Positions 31,084 through 40,630 are shown, counted from the first letter of the stretch. The stretch: 48,069 nt of DNA from DASZMX01 sp035551475 (GCA_035551475.1 DASZMX010000135.1:1-48069), one strand, 5' to 3'. Notes: generated by a model from the sequence alone, not told the origin. Translations and numbers: made by a program.

Positions 31084-33429
31084 ATGAATGGCTTTCTCAT
31101 GCGGCGGTGGCTGGCGGTGGCGGGATGTTGGCTGGCGGCGGTTTCGGCGTGGGGGGCGTTCGATGCGGCGCGGTTGCGGGAGGCGGATGCGGCGGTGCGG
31201 GACGCGATTGACGAGGGGAAATTGCCGGGGGCCGTGCTGTGGATCGAGCATGGGCCGGACATTTATTGGAAGGCGTACGGAAATCGGGCGCTCGCGCCGA
31301 CGACGGAGGAGATGACGCGGGACACGATTTTTGATGCGGCTTCCCTGACCAAGGTGGTGGCGACGACGCCGGCGGTGATGATCCTCTGGGAACGGGGCCA
31401 AATCAAACTGGACGAGCCGATCCACACGTATTTGCCGGAGATCACGGGGGACAAGGAAAAGATCACCGTGCGGATGTTATTGACACACACCTCGGGGCTG
31501 CCGGAGGACGTGGCGACGGATTCACCGTGGGAGGGCGCGGCGACGGCGGTGCGGCTGGCGAATGGGATGAAACTGAAGGCGGCGCCGGGGACGGAGTTCC
31601 GTTATAGCGACATTAATTTTTTTCTGCTGGGCGAAATGGTGGCGCGTGTGAGCGGCATGCCATTGCAGGATTTTTGCGCAAAGGAAATCTACGGCCCGCT
31701 GAAAATGATTGACACGGGCTTCCTGCCGGACAAGGCGAACACGCCGCGGGTGGCGCCGACGGAACGGACGGCGGGGGTGATGCTGCGCGGCGTGGTGCAC
31801 GACCCGACGGCGCGCCACATGGGCGGAGTGGCGGGGCACGCGGGCTTGTTCACGACGGCGCCGGATTTGGCGCGCTATGCGCGCATGCTTTTGAACCTGG
31901 GAGAACTGGACGGGACGCGCCTCCTGAAGGCCGACACGGTGCGGATGATGACGAGCGTGCAGACGCCGGCGGGGGTGTCGTCGCGGCGCGGTTTTGGGTG
32001 GGACATTGATTCGGGCTATAGCCGGTTGCGGGGAAAGTATTTTCCGCTGGGCTCGTACGGCCACACGGGCTTTACGGGGACGGCGTTGTGGATCGACCCG
32101 TTTTCGCGGACGTTTTATGTTTTCCTCTCCAACCGCGTGCATCCCGATGGCAAGGGGAACGTCCTGAAACTTTACGCCACGATGGGCACGTTGGCGGCGG
32201 CGGCGGTGACGGATTTTGATTTTAATTATGTGCCCGCCGCGCTGGCGCCGTGGTCGCGAAAACCGAAACCCGCCACGAATATCGTGGAGAGACCCGCGCC
32301 CAAAGTCCTGGAAGGAATCGATGTTTTGGCGCGGGACCATTTTGCGGCGTTGCAGGGTTTGCGCATCGGGTTAATCACAAATCCGACGGGCAAGGATGAC
32401 AGCCGCTATCCGACGATCGATTTGTTGCGCAATGCGCCGGGGGTGAAATTGTGCGCGCTCTTTGGGCCGGAACACGGGTTTTATGGGAATTTCGATGAAC
32501 CGGTGAGCGACGCGTTTGACGAGCACACGGGGCTGCCGATTTATAGCTTGTACGGCGACCGCCGCGCGCCGACGGACGACGAAATGGCGGGGCTCGACGC
32601 GTTGGTATTTGATATACAGGACGTCGGTTGCCGGTTTTACACTTACACGTCCACCCTGGGTTTGGCGATGGAGGCGGCGAACAAGGCGGGCTTGAAATTT
32701 TTCGTGCTCGACCGCGTAAATCCCATCACCGGAACGATGGTCGATGGTCCGGTATTGAGCGGCAAGACGAGCTTTGTCGGCTACCATGCGGTGCCAGTCC
32801 GTTCGGGGATGACGGAAGGCGAATTGGCGCTGCTGTATAAGAAGGAGCGGCATTTCGACAACCTGGATTTGACCGTCATCAAACTGGAAGGCTGGCAGCG
32901 CGGCATGTGGTTTGACGAGACAGGGTTGCCGTGGGTGAATCCTTCGCCCAACATGCGCAGCCTGACGGAAGCGGCGTTGTATCCCGGGGTCGGCCTGCTG
33001 GAAGCGTGCCGGGTGTCGGTGGGGCGCGGCACGGGAACCCCCTTCGAAGTGGTGGGGGCGCCCTATATCGACGACCTCCGCCTGGCGAAGGCATTGAACG
33101 AAGAGCGGATCGACGGTGTCAGATTTGTGCCGATCCGATTTACGCCGAACGACGATGTTTTCAAAAATCAATCGTGCGGCGGCGTGAACATCATCCTGAC
33201 GGACCGCGCTAGGTGCCAGGTGGTGGATATCGGTTTGGCGGTCGCGAAAATTTTGCACCGATGGTATCCGGAGCAGTTTGAACTGCCGAGAATGTCGCGC
33301 TTATTGCTCGACCAGCCGACCTTGGACGCGATCGCGGCGGATAAAACGCTGGCGCAGATTCGGGCGACCTGGGACAAGGCCTCGCGGCAATTCGAGGAAA
33401 GGCGCGAAAAGAGCTTGTTATATAAGTGA
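31084..33429 (+). CDS. Beta-lactamase-like serine hydrolase fused to NamZ-like exo-muramidase (DUF1343)
   Basis: A 781-residue exported fusion. After a signal peptide (about 1-25) comes a class C beta-lactamase-like domain (about 30-385): SLTK with Ser87 and Lys90, YSD as the second motif, and HTG in YGHTGFTGT as the third. From about 410 to the end is DUF1343, the family of NamZ, which releases terminal N-acetylmuramic acid from peptidoglycan: GLITNPTGKD, LFGPEHGFYG, PIYSLYGDRRAPT, DIQDVGCRFYTYTSTL, DRVNPITG, PGVGLLEA, GRGTGTPFE. Acting on cell-wall fragments in the periplasm is inferred from both halves. ATG 31084 chosen; ATG 31099 and GTG 31033 are possible. Confidence 0.9.
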   Translation: MNGFLMRRWLAVAGCWLAAVSAWGAFDAARLREADAAVRDAIDEGKLPGAVLWIEHGPDIYWKAYGNRALAPTTEEMTRDTIFDAASLTKVVATTPAVMILWERGQIKLDEPIHTYLPEITGDKEKITVRMLLTHTSGLPEDVATDSPWEGAATAVRLANGMKLKAAPGTEFRYSDINFFLLGEMVARVSGMPLQDFCAKEIYGPLKMIDTGFLPDKANTPRVAPTERTAGVMLRGVVHDPTARHMGGVAGHAGLFTTAPDLARYARMLLNLGELDGTRLLKADTVRMMTSVQTPAGVSSRRGFGWDIDSGYSRLRGKYFPLGSYGHTGFTGTALWIDPFSRTFYVFLSNRVHPDGKGNVLKLYATMGTLAAAAVTDFDFNYVPAALAPWSRKPKPATNIVERPAPKVLEGIDVLARDHFAALQGLRIGLITNPTGKDDSRYPTIDLLRNAPGVKLCALFGPEHGFYGNFDEPVSDAFDEHTGLPIYSLYGDRRAPTDDEMAGLDALVFDIQDVGCRFYTYTSTLGLAMEAANKAGLKFFVLDRVNPITGTMVDGPVLSGKTSFVGYHAVPVRSGMTEGELALLYKKERHFDNLDLTVIKLEGWQRGMWFDETGLPWVNPSPNMRSLTEAALYPGVGLLEACRVSVGRGTGTPFEVVGAPYIDDLRLAKALNEERIDGVRFVPIRFTPNDDVFKNQSCGGVNIILTDRARCQVVDIGLAVAKILHRWYPEQFELPRMSRLLLDQPTLDAIAADKTLAQIRATWDKASRQFEERREKSLLYK

Positions 33430-33490
33430 TGGGCGGAAATTCCGCGGCTTGACGAACGCGAGGGATTCCCGTATAAAGAAAAGTCTGATT

Positions 33491-34561
33491 ATGTCGGTTA
33501 AGCCCCAAGGTTCTGCTGCCACACTATCTCTGTCGCTTTTGACGGCGGTGGCGCTGTTTTCGGGGGGGGGCGAGGGGGTGAGGGCGGGGGACAAAATTGA
33601 GTTTTCGTTGCCGGGCAATCCGGTGATCAGCCAGCGTCCGGAACGGGAAGTCAAAGAGGACGATGAGGCGCCATTCCGTTTCGATGGGAAGGTGGGAGGC
33701 ATCAATGCCGGCTCCATGCCGGCTCCCAACGCCAGCATAACGATCATTCTGCCGGCCCAGGACAATAACCGCAACAAGCTCCATGCCTGGGAGAGCGGCG
33801 CCAACGGACGCAACGACCCCACTACGCTCGGTTTTCCGGATAGGAATGATTTCCTCGGCCAGGACCAGAAGCCTTCCCGCAATCGGGGGCTGACCAATGA
33901 TTACGATCTCCGCTCGCAGTGGGACCTTGATGAATCAGTTTTGCGGCGCGAGGACAATAATAACGGCTCCGGGCTGGCGGTGCAAAATCCGGAAGGGCTT
34001 TCGCCGAATCGTGGCGGAGCAAGTTTGTGGTCTGGCTGGCAATCCAGCGCGGGCGATTACGCGCGCAGCCATCAGAATAACGGAAACGGATATAACTCGG
34101 TCGCTTCCGGCATTGAACAATCGCCTTGGTCGCGGACCGTGGAGACGACTGACAACTCGCACGACAGTTGGGGACGTCCGCAACCGCAATATGGCTCCGG
34201 CTACGAACCGGGCGGGCCCGACGTCGGCGGGGCCGGGGCGATGCCCGGTTTGACTTCGAGCCAGGCTCCCACGACATCGTCTTTTTCCGAACGCGCCAAC
34301 CGGGATGGCTCTGAGTTCGGATTATCCGCCTCGGAATCGCCTTGGACCAGCCGCGGTTCGCGCAGCGCGCTGGATGCGTATGGCTCGGCGGAAACCCGCG
34401 AGAATCCCTATCAATATAACACGTCGCAATCGCCCCGCTCCCAGCCGCAGGAAGTTTCCCGCCCCGCCTACGGGACGGAGGCGAGCATCAGCGCGCGTTT
34501 GAGCGCGGCGCGCCCCGCGGTTTTGACTTTTCCCAAGAAGCCCGGCGCCATCCTCCAGTAG
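33491..34561 (+). CDS. Secreted low-complexity protein (hypothetical)
   Basis: A 356-residue protein with a signal peptide (about 1-31; TLSLSLLTAVALFSGG ... VRAGDKIE). The mature part is rich in Ser, Asn, Gln, Gly and Pro, largely without predicted structure. Repeating short patterns include ESPWTSRGS, EQSPWSRTV and QSPRSQP. The early part holds a possible strand-turn block (KIEFSLPGNPVISQRP). ATG 33491 chosen because the signal begins there. I recognise no family. A surface or matrix component is possible from composition only. Confidence 0.7.
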   Translation: MSVKPQGSAATLSLSLLTAVALFSGGGEGVRAGDKIEFSLPGNPVISQRPEREVKEDDEAPFRFDGKVGGINAGSMPAPNASITIILPAQDNNRNKLHAWESGANGRNDPTTLGFPDRNDFLGQDQKPSRNRGLTNDYDLRSQWDLDESVLRREDNNNGSGLAVQNPEGLSPNRGGASLWSGWQSSAGDYARSHQNNGNGYNSVASGIEQSPWSRTVETTDNSHDSWGRPQPQYGSGYEPGGPDVGGAGAMPGLTSSQAPTTSSFSERANRDGSEFGLSASESPWTSRGSRSALDAYGSAETRENPYQYNTSQSPRSQPQEVSRPAYGTEASISARLSAARPAVLTFPKKPGAILQ

Positions 34562-34717
34562 GGGAAAATGCGGTATTTGCGCGGCGCTTGAACAATTGCG
34601 CTGGTTGGTGCGTCAGATAAATAATGGTTGTTTTTTCCGGGGGAAATGGTTGAATGAACCGCGCGACTAACCAAGCCCAGAAGCATCGCGGCTCCGGCAA
34701 ACAAATTTTTTTCTCTT

Positions 34718-34972
34718 ATGGCGCGAGCGACATTACCTAAAATTATGAAGGCGAAGAAGGCGGCACCGATTCCTCTGGCAAAAGGCCAACTCTGGAAAAT
34801 GGACGACAAACACATCGAGATCATGGAAGTGGGCAAGACGCTCACGCATTATCGTCTGTTCCAGAATCAAAAGCGGGTGCCGATCAGCCTGGGTGGCATC
34901 GCGGCGGTGCAAGCGTATCTGCGGACCAACGGCGCGCGTCTGGTGCGCAAGGCCACGCCCGTCAAGGTCTAG
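34718..34972 (+). CDS. Small basic protein (hypothetical)
   Basis: An 84-residue Lys-rich protein: MKAKKAAPIPLAKGQLWKMD, then DKHIEIMEVGKTLTHYRLF, ending in RTNGARLVRK. Alternating strands with a C-terminal helix suggest a compact fold. ATG 34745 (75 residues, starting MKAKKA) is an alternative. It is convergent with priA, 8 bases between stops. No family recognised. Confidence 0.65.
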   Translation: MARATLPKIMKAKKAAPIPLAKGQLWKMDDKHIEIMEVGKTLTHYRLFQNQKRVPISLGGIAAVQAYLRTNGARLVRKATPVKV

Positions 34973-34980
34973 CTCCTCGT

Positions 34981-37194
34981 CTAGATCAGGCTGGCGGGAT
35001 CCACATCAATCGTCATCGTCACATCTTCCGGCAGGGCAAGGCGTCCGGACAACAGGGCCAAACAGCCGCTCAACGCGCTCATTTGTTTGGTGCGCAGCAT
35101 GATTTGATAGCGGTAATTCCCCTCCGCGCGCGCCAGCGGGGCGGCCGCCGGCCCGGAAATCACCAAGCCGCGCAACGAAGCCGTTTCCTTGGCCAGTTCG
35201 TTTTTGACGTGCTCGGCGCTGAGTTTGACTTTGTCCTCGTTTTTGCCGCGCAATAAAATCAGCGCCAGCCGGCCCAGCGGCGGATAATTCAATTGCCGGC
35301 GAAAATCAATTTCCTGCTCGTAAAACCCGCGAAAATCATGGCGGCGCGCATATTGAATGGCCGGATGAAACGGCGTGAACGCCTGCACGAACACTTCGCC
35401 CTCCACATCCCCGCGCCCCGCGCGTCCGGCCACTTGCGTCAATAATTGGAACGTCCGTTCGCCCGCGCGAAAATCGGGCAGATGCAGCGCCAGATCGGCG
35501 TGGACGATGCCCACAAGCGTGACGTTGGGAAAATGCAGGCCCTTGGCGATCATCTGGGTGCCCACGAGAATGTCGATTTTGCCCGTGCGAAAATCGCCCA
35601 GGATATTGCGATAATCCTCCTTGCGCTTGAGCGTGTCGGAATCCATCCGGCGCACGCGGGCTTTCGGGAATAGTTTTGACAGCGTGGCTTCGACGCGCTC
35701 CGTGCCGACGCCGGCGAAGCGGATGGCCGGGTTGCGGCATTTCGGATCGGGGCAAACCAGCGGCGCGGGCACATCGTGCGAGCAGATGTGGCATTTCAGC
35801 CGCTGGGCCTGGCGATGGTAGGTGAGGGAGAGGCTGCAATTGGGGCATTGCGCCACGTAGCCGCAGAGCGGGCATTGCAGCGAGGAAGCGAACCCGCGGC
35901 GATTGAGAAAGAGAAGGGTCTGCTCGGAGCGCTCCAGCCGTTTGGTGATGGCTTCCTTGAGCTGCGGCGAAAAAATCGGCGTCCCTTTTTCCTGCCGCGC
36001 GGCCAGGCGCATGTCCACCACGCGGACGATGGGCATCTTTCGGTCATCGACGCGGCTGGGCATTTCCAGGAGGCGATACTTGCCTTTGTCAACATTATGG
36101 TAGCTTTCCATCGACGGCGTGGCGGAGCCGAGCACGGCCACCGCCCCCTCAATTTGGGCGCGCACCACCGCCACGTCGCGCGCATGGTAGCGCGGCGCTT
36201 CCTCTTGTTTGTAGGAATGTTCGTGCTCCTCATCCACGATGATCAGCCCCAGCGACGCGACCGGCGCAAACACCGCCGAGCGGGCGCCGATGACGATGCG
36301 CGCGCGGCCCTGGCGGATTTTGTGCCATTCATCGTGCCGCTCGCCGCCGGAGAGATGGCTGTGCAGCACGGCAACGAGCGTGGGGCGGGGTCCGCTGGTG
36401 AAGCGGGCCTTGAAACGCTCCACCGTCTGGGGTGTCAACGATATTTCCGGCACCAGCACGATGGCTCCGCGGCCCAATTCCAGGGCGCGGGCGATGGCTT
36501 GCAAATACACCTCGGTCTTGCCGCTGCCCGTCACGCCGTAGAGCAGGAACGGCGGTTTTTTCCCGGGCGATTCCATGGCGGCAAGGATGGGATCGAGGGC
36601 GGCGCGTTGCTCGGGGTTGAGCGTGAGCGGCGTCGTGGGAAGAATGGTTTCGCGCGCGTAGGGATCGCGTTCGGAAATTTGCGGCGCGATGACGAGCAGG
36701 CCTTTGTCCTCCAATTTGCGCAGCATCGGCGCGGTGGTTTTGGCGGCGGCAAGAAAGGATTGCAGCGGCCAATCCGGTTGGGCGCGGACGAGTTGGAAAA
36801 TTTCCCGCTGGCGCCGGGTCAAAGCGGCGTCGTCGCCGGGCAGGGCGCGCACGAAAAGCTGTTCGCGCCACCCGGCTTTTTCCTTGCGCACCGCGTCGGG
36901 CAGCGCAGCTTTCAAGGCAATTTCGGGCGCGCAGCAATAATACTCCGCCATCCAACGCGTCAGCCGCAAAATCTCAGGGGTGACAGGCGCCTGCTGGCCG
37001 ATGACTTTAAGGATGGGCTTGAGGTTCGGGTGCGGGGAGCTTTCGAGCAGGGCCGTGACGCAGCCCAGCACTTCGCGGCGCGCAAATGGAATTTTGACCC
37101 GCGCCCCCACCGTGACGGCGCCGGCCCACTCGGGTGGGATGGAGTAATCAAACTCCTTGCCCACGGCCATCTCCAACGTGACGCGCGCGATCAT
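34981..37194 (-). CDS. priA: Primosomal replication restart helicase PriA
   Basis: A 737-residue superfamily 2 helicase that reloads the replisome at stalled forks. Order: N-terminal 3'-DNA-end-binding region (KEFDYSIPPEW; VKIPFARREVLGCV), helicase with Walker A GVTGSGKTEVYLQAI and DEEH in IIVDEEHEHSYKQEEAPRYH, a zinc-binding insert with eight Cys (CPLCG, CPNC, CHIC, CPDPKC), and motif VI in TQVAGRAGRGDVEGEV. The length matches E. coli PriA (732). ATG 37194 (MIARVTLEMAVG) was chosen over a TTG 30 bases upstream. Confidence 0.96.
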   Translation of the reverse strand: MIARVTLEMAVGKEFDYSIPPEWAGAVTVGARVKIPFARREVLGCVTALLESSPHPNLKPILKVIGQQAPVTPEILRLTRWMAEYYCCAPEIALKAALPDAVRKEKAGWREQLFVRALPGDDAALTRRQREIFQLVRAQPDWPLQSFLAAAKTTAPMLRKLEDKGLLVIAPQISERDPYARETILPTTPLTLNPEQRAALDPILAAMESPGKKPPFLLYGVTGSGKTEVYLQAIARALELGRGAIVLVPEISLTPQTVERFKARFTSGPRPTLVAVLHSHLSGGERHDEWHKIRQGRARIVIGARSAVFAPVASLGLIIVDEEHEHSYKQEEAPRYHARDVAVVRAQIEGAVAVLGSATPSMESYHNVDKGKYRLLEMPSRVDDRKMPIVRVVDMRLAARQEKGTPIFSPQLKEAITKRLERSEQTLLFLNRRGFASSLQCPLCGYVAQCPNCSLSLTYHRQAQRLKCHICSHDVPAPLVCPDPKCRNPAIRFAGVGTERVEATLSKLFPKARVRRMDSDTLKRKEDYRNILGDFRTGKIDILVGTQMIAKGLHFPNVTLVGIVHADLALHLPDFRAGERTFQLLTQVAGRAGRGDVEGEVFVQAFTPFHPAIQYARRHDFRGFYEQEIDFRRQLNYPPLGRLALILLRGKNEDKVKLSAEHVKNELAKETASLRGLVISGPAAAPLARAEGNYRYQIMLRTKQMSALSGCLALLSGRLALPEDVTMTIDVDPASLI

Positions 37195-37330
37195 GCGGCG
37201 TCCAGCAGAAGGGAAATTCGCCAATTAAAAAAGGAAATTGCGGCGCTGAACCGATTACACAAAGGAGCTCTTTTTATACTTCACGCTCCGGGCGGATCGG
37301 CAGATGATGCGGACGAACTTAATAACTCTT

Positions 37331-38425
37331 ATGAGCCTGATCAATTACCTCAAGACGCAGTTTCTGGAGATCATCGAGTGGCAGGACGATTCGCGCGACA
37401 CGATTTCCTTCCGCTACCCGGACATGGACAAGGAGATCAAGAACGGCGCGCAGTTGATTGTGCGGGAATCGCAAACGGCGCAATTCGTCTATCTCGGCCA
37501 GTTCGGCGACACTTTTGGCCCTGGTAAACACACCCTGACCACCGACAACATTCCGATTCTATCCACGTTGAAAGGATGGAAGTACGGCCTGCATTCGCCT
37601 TTCAAGGCCGATGTCTATTTTGTCAATACTCGGTTGTTCACGGGCAACAAATGGGGCACGGCCAATCCCATCATGATGCGCGACCCGGATTTTGGCGTGG
37701 TGCGGGCGCGGGCGTTCGGCACGTACGATTTTCATGTGACCGATGTGAAGCTTTTCTTGAAAGAGGTGGCGGGGACGGACGACCATTTCCGGCTCGACGA
37801 GTTTTCCGACACGATGCGCTCGCGCATTGTCAGCGTTTTCACGGAGGCGCTGGCCACGGCGAAGGTGCCGGTGCTGGATGTGGCCTCGCGCTACACGGAA
37901 TTGGGCGCGGCGCTGCTGCCGGCCATCAACCCGGTGGTGGCGGCGAAGTACGGGATTGAGATTTCGAGCTTCATTCTCGAGAACGTCTCCGTGCCGCCCG
38001 AGGTGGAGCAGGCGATTGACAAACGCAGCAGCATGGGCGCGATCGGCAACCTCAACGATTATGTCAAGTATCAGATGGCCGAGTCCATGACGCGCGGCGG
38101 CGGCGCCGCGGGCAGCATGGCCGGGTCGGCGGCGGGCCTGGGCGCGGGCATCGCGATGGGCCAGCAAATGGCGGCAGCCATGAACACCCCGCAAACCACG
38201 CCGCCCGCCGCGCCTCCCGGAGCGGCGCCGCCGGTGATTCCTCCGCCGTCCGCGCCGTCGAGCGGCGGGGCGGAATTGCTGGCGCCGGCAGACGTCGCCA
38301 AAGTTCTGGGCGTCACCGAGGCGGACATTCTGGCGACGCTGGAAAAAGGCGACTTGAAAGGGAAGAAAATTGGCTCCGTCTGGCGTGTGACCAAAGGCGC
38401 GTTGGACGAATTCCTGAAGAGTTAA
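37331..38425 (+). CDS. SPFH-domain protein (YdjI-like) with C-terminal excisionase-type HTH
   Basis: A 364-residue protein. Residues about 1-255 resemble the SPFH/YdjI or virion-core-like family (IEWQDDSRDTISFRYPD, QLIVRESQTAQFVYLGQ, GPGKHTL, FNTRLFTGNKWGT-like VNTRLFTGNKWGT, ISSFILENVSVPPEVEQAID). A Gly/Ala/Pro linker (about 257-313) follows, then a 50-residue helix-turn-helix of excisionase type (LAPADVAKVLGVTEADILAT, then KIGSVWRVTKGALDEFL). In Bacillus YdjI works with PspA and YdjG/YdjH at the membrane. The next gene encodes a YdjG-like zinc-ribbon protein 1 base later, but no pspA is present. ATG 37331 chosen over 37304. Confidence 0.85.
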   Translation: MSLINYLKTQFLEIIEWQDDSRDTISFRYPDMDKEIKNGAQLIVRESQTAQFVYLGQFGDTFGPGKHTLTTDNIPILSTLKGWKYGLHSPFKADVYFVNTRLFTGNKWGTANPIMMRDPDFGVVRARAFGTYDFHVTDVKLFLKEVAGTDDHFRLDEFSDTMRSRIVSVFTEALATAKVPVLDVASRYTELGAALLPAINPVVAAKYGIEISSFILENVSVPPEVEQAIDKRSSMGAIGNLNDYVKYQMAESMTRGGGAAGSMAGSAAGLGAGIAMGQQMAAAMNTPQTTPPAAPPGAAPPVIPPPSAPSSGGAELLAPADVAKVLGVTEADILATLEKGDLKGKKIGSVWRVTKGALDEFLKS

Positions 38426-38426
38426 C

Positions 38427-39539
38427 ATGCCTGACGCCATCGCCCAAAAAAAGTTCTCGTGCCCCGCCTGCGGCGGCGAGGCGCAATGGAATCCCGCGAA
38501 GAAGGCGCTGATTTGCCCATTTTGCGGGACGACCTCGCCGGCGCAGGAGGAATTGAGCGCCGGCGGCCAGGGCGCGATCGTGGAGCACGATTTGGTGGCG
38601 GCGTTGCGCGGCATTCCCGATGCGCAACGCGGCTGGCAAGCGGCGAAAGTCTCGGTGAAGTGCCAGAGTTGCCAGGCCATTTCGGTCTTCGATCCCGAAC
38701 GTGTCAGCCAACGGTGCGATTTTTGCGGCTCAACCGCTTTGGTTCCGTATGAGGAGATCAAGGAGGCGTTTCGGCCCGAGAGTTTGCTGCCGATGAAAAT
38801 CAGCGAATCGCAAGTGCGGGATGCGATTCGCCAATGGTACGGCAGCCGGTGGTTCGCGCCGAACGCGCTCAAGCGCGGCGCGCTCACGGACACCGTGAAG
38901 GGGCTTTACATTCCGTATTGGACGTTCGACGCGCAGGTGCATGGCGAGTGGACGGCCGAGAGCGGCTATTATTATTACGAGACCGAAACTTACCGCGATG
39001 ACAAAGGCGAAATGCGCACGCGCCAGGTGCAAAAAGTGCGCTGGGTTCCGAGCGCCGGGGCGCTGGATCATTTTTTTGACGATGAACTGGTTCCCGCGTC
39101 GAAGGGAGTGCAGCCCGAAATGTTGCGGAAGATCGAGCCGTTTCCCACGACGAAAGAGCTGGTGCCGTACAACGCCGGATACCTTTCCGGCTGGGTGGTG
39201 GAGCGGTATCAAATAGATTTGGTGGCGGCAGCGCAGGAGGGGCGGGCGGAGATGGAGTCGGAAATGCAGCGGCTTTGCTCGGCGGAAGTGCCCGGCGACA
39301 CGCAACGGAATTTGCAGGTGCAGAACGATTATTCCGGGCAGACGTTCAAACACATCCTCACGCCGATCTGGCTGTTGAGCTACAATTACGGCGCGCGGAA
39401 TTTTCAGGTGGTCATCAACGGCTACACGGGGACCATCGCCGGGAAATATCCCAAGAGCTGGATCAAGATCACGCTGGCCGTGCTGGCAGGCCTCGCGGTC
39501 GCGGGATTCATTGCGTTGGCCGCGGCGTCACGCCATTAA
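38427..39539 (+). CDS. Zinc-ribbon membrane protein, YdjG-like
   Basis: A 370-residue protein with two zinc ribbons at the N-terminus (CPACGG ... CPFCGT, about 11-34; CQSCQ ... CDFCGS, about 80-102). A large middle domain follows (IPYWTFDAQVHGEWTAESGY, GYYYYETETYRDD, FKHILTPIWLLSYNYG, GYTGTIAGKYPKSWIK), with one C-terminal membrane helix (about 345-366). It is the co-transcribed partner of the SPFH protein, as YdjG/YdjH are of YdjI in Bacillus. A role in membrane stress is inferred from that comparison. Confidence 0.85.
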   Translation: MPDAIAQKKFSCPACGGEAQWNPAKKALICPFCGTTSPAQEELSAGGQGAIVEHDLVAALRGIPDAQRGWQAAKVSVKCQSCQAISVFDPERVSQRCDFCGSTALVPYEEIKEAFRPESLLPMKISESQVRDAIRQWYGSRWFAPNALKRGALTDTVKGLYIPYWTFDAQVHGEWTAESGYYYYETETYRDDKGEMRTRQVQKVRWVPSAGALDHFFDDELVPASKGVQPEMLRKIEPFPTTKELVPYNAGYLSGWVVERYQIDLVAAAQEGRAEMESEMQRLCSAEVPGDTQRNLQVQNDYSGQTFKHILTPIWLLSYNYGARNFQVVINGYTGTIAGKYPKSWIKITLAVLAGLAVAGFIALAAASRH

Positions 39540-39564
39540 GAGGACAAGGGCCAAGAAAAATGGG

Positions 39565-39625
39565 ATCTGGCACTCAGGAAATCAGGAAAAAAAGTTCCGG
39601 GTTCCTGATTTTCTGAGTTCCAGAT
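39565..39625. repeat. Long imperfect inverted repeat, possible bidirectional terminator or palindromic element
   Basis: Two 24-base arms (39565-39588 and 39602-39625) pair with 2 mismatches around a 13-base loop. The arms include ACTCAGGAAATCAGGAA and TTCCTGATTTTCTGAGT. It lies between convergent genes, so it may end transcription from both sides, although no long T-run follows. Its style also suits a dispersed palindromic element. Confidence 0.65.
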
Positions 39626-39721
39626 TCATTCTCCTTTTCGGCTTCGATTGCTGCCATTCGTTTTCGGGAGTGGGCGCTGTTGTTGACGGAAAAAATTCCG
39701 GGCAGCAAAAGGGCGTAACTG

Positions 39722-40630
39722 TCACCAGGCGCCAAACGATAGCGGCTGGGTTAAAACTGGGTTTGTCGGGATGGCTGGCAAATAGGCTGGGACGAGATCG
39801 TTCCAGCCGGCGGCTGCTCGCCCGTTTTCCATTTGAAAAGCCTGCGCGGCGAGGGCGGCCTCGAGATTTAGCAGAGTCAGGCTTTGGGCCTTGAGCCGGA
39901 TCTCCGTTTTGCGAGCGGTGGCCAGGACCGGGTCGCGACCGAGCAACCGCAAGGGAACGCGCAGCAGGCGGACCTTTATCGGGTCAATCGTTTCGGCATA
40001 TATCTCTTCACGCTTCCTGATACGATTGAATGGCTCGGCGTCGCTTTCCGATTTTTGCAGCAAGCGCAGGCAGCGACGAGATTCTTCCGCTGTCAACCGA
40101 GGTGTCTCTCGCTGGAGGGGCTTGACGCCGAGCGAGACAATCGCAATTTGCACCAGGGAGTGAATGAGCAATCCGCCGCGCGCGGACTCGCGGCCAAAGG
40201 CAATAATGGACGCGTCATCGAAGGCCGCGTCGCCAAAACGATTATCGGCCTCCGCGACTTTTGCGTCCGCGGCCAAGGCGACCGCGACATTGCGGAGACG
40301 GCCGAAATCATTTGTGGCAAAGTAATCTGGGGTGTAGGCCAAAGGCGTGCGGCATTCCCGCGTCAATCCTAGGTGAACCAGCGCGAGAGCCGGCGCGTTG
40401 CTGGCCATGAGAGGCCGCAATCTGGCCAAAGGAATTGCATCCCAATCGGGATCCAACGGCGCCAGCAGGCTGGAAGCTTTGACGAAATCATCGTAGCCGT
40501 TGCGAACAGGCATGATGGCGGGAGGCGGCGCGAATTTCGGCGCGACGAAAACCTGGGCCAGACAGAGCAGAATCACGAATGCCGCGATGCCGCCAGCCCA
40601 CATGATTCGGCTTCGATTGCTGCCTTTCAT
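39722..40630 (-). CDS. Membrane-anchored protein (hypothetical)
   Basis: A 302-residue protein with one N-terminal membrane helix (about 10-30; IMWAGGIAAFVILLCLAQVF). The rest is alpha-helical with many Leu and Ala (LARLRPLMASNAPALALVHL, LTAEESRRCLRLLQKSESD). The end, GWNDLVPAYLPAIPTNPVLTQ, looks like the 'dLvP.YL...P.DP' motif often seen at the end of such lineage-type proteins. It is convergent with the zinc-ribbon gene and divergent from the DUF554 gene. Function unknown. Confidence 0.7.
   Translation of the reverse strand: MKGSNRSRIMWAGGIAAFVILLCLAQVFVAPKFAPPPAIMPVRNGYDDFVKASSLLAPLDPDWDAIPLARLRPLMASNAPALALVHLGLTRECRTPLAYTPDYFATNDFGRLRNVAVALAADAKVAEADNRFGDAAFDDASIIAFGRESARGGLLIHSLVQIAIVSLGVKPLQRETPRLTAEESRRCLRLLQKSESDAEPFNRIRKREEIYAETIDPIKVRLLRVPLRLLGRDPVLATARKTEIRLKAQSLTLLNLEAALAAQAFQMENGRAAAGWNDLVPAYLPAIPTNPVLTQPLSFGAW

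Noticed and set aside
35776..37527. Long plus-strand open frame opposite priA
   Set aside because: 583 codons without recognisable motifs, fully antisense to a well-supported helicase and running into the next gene.
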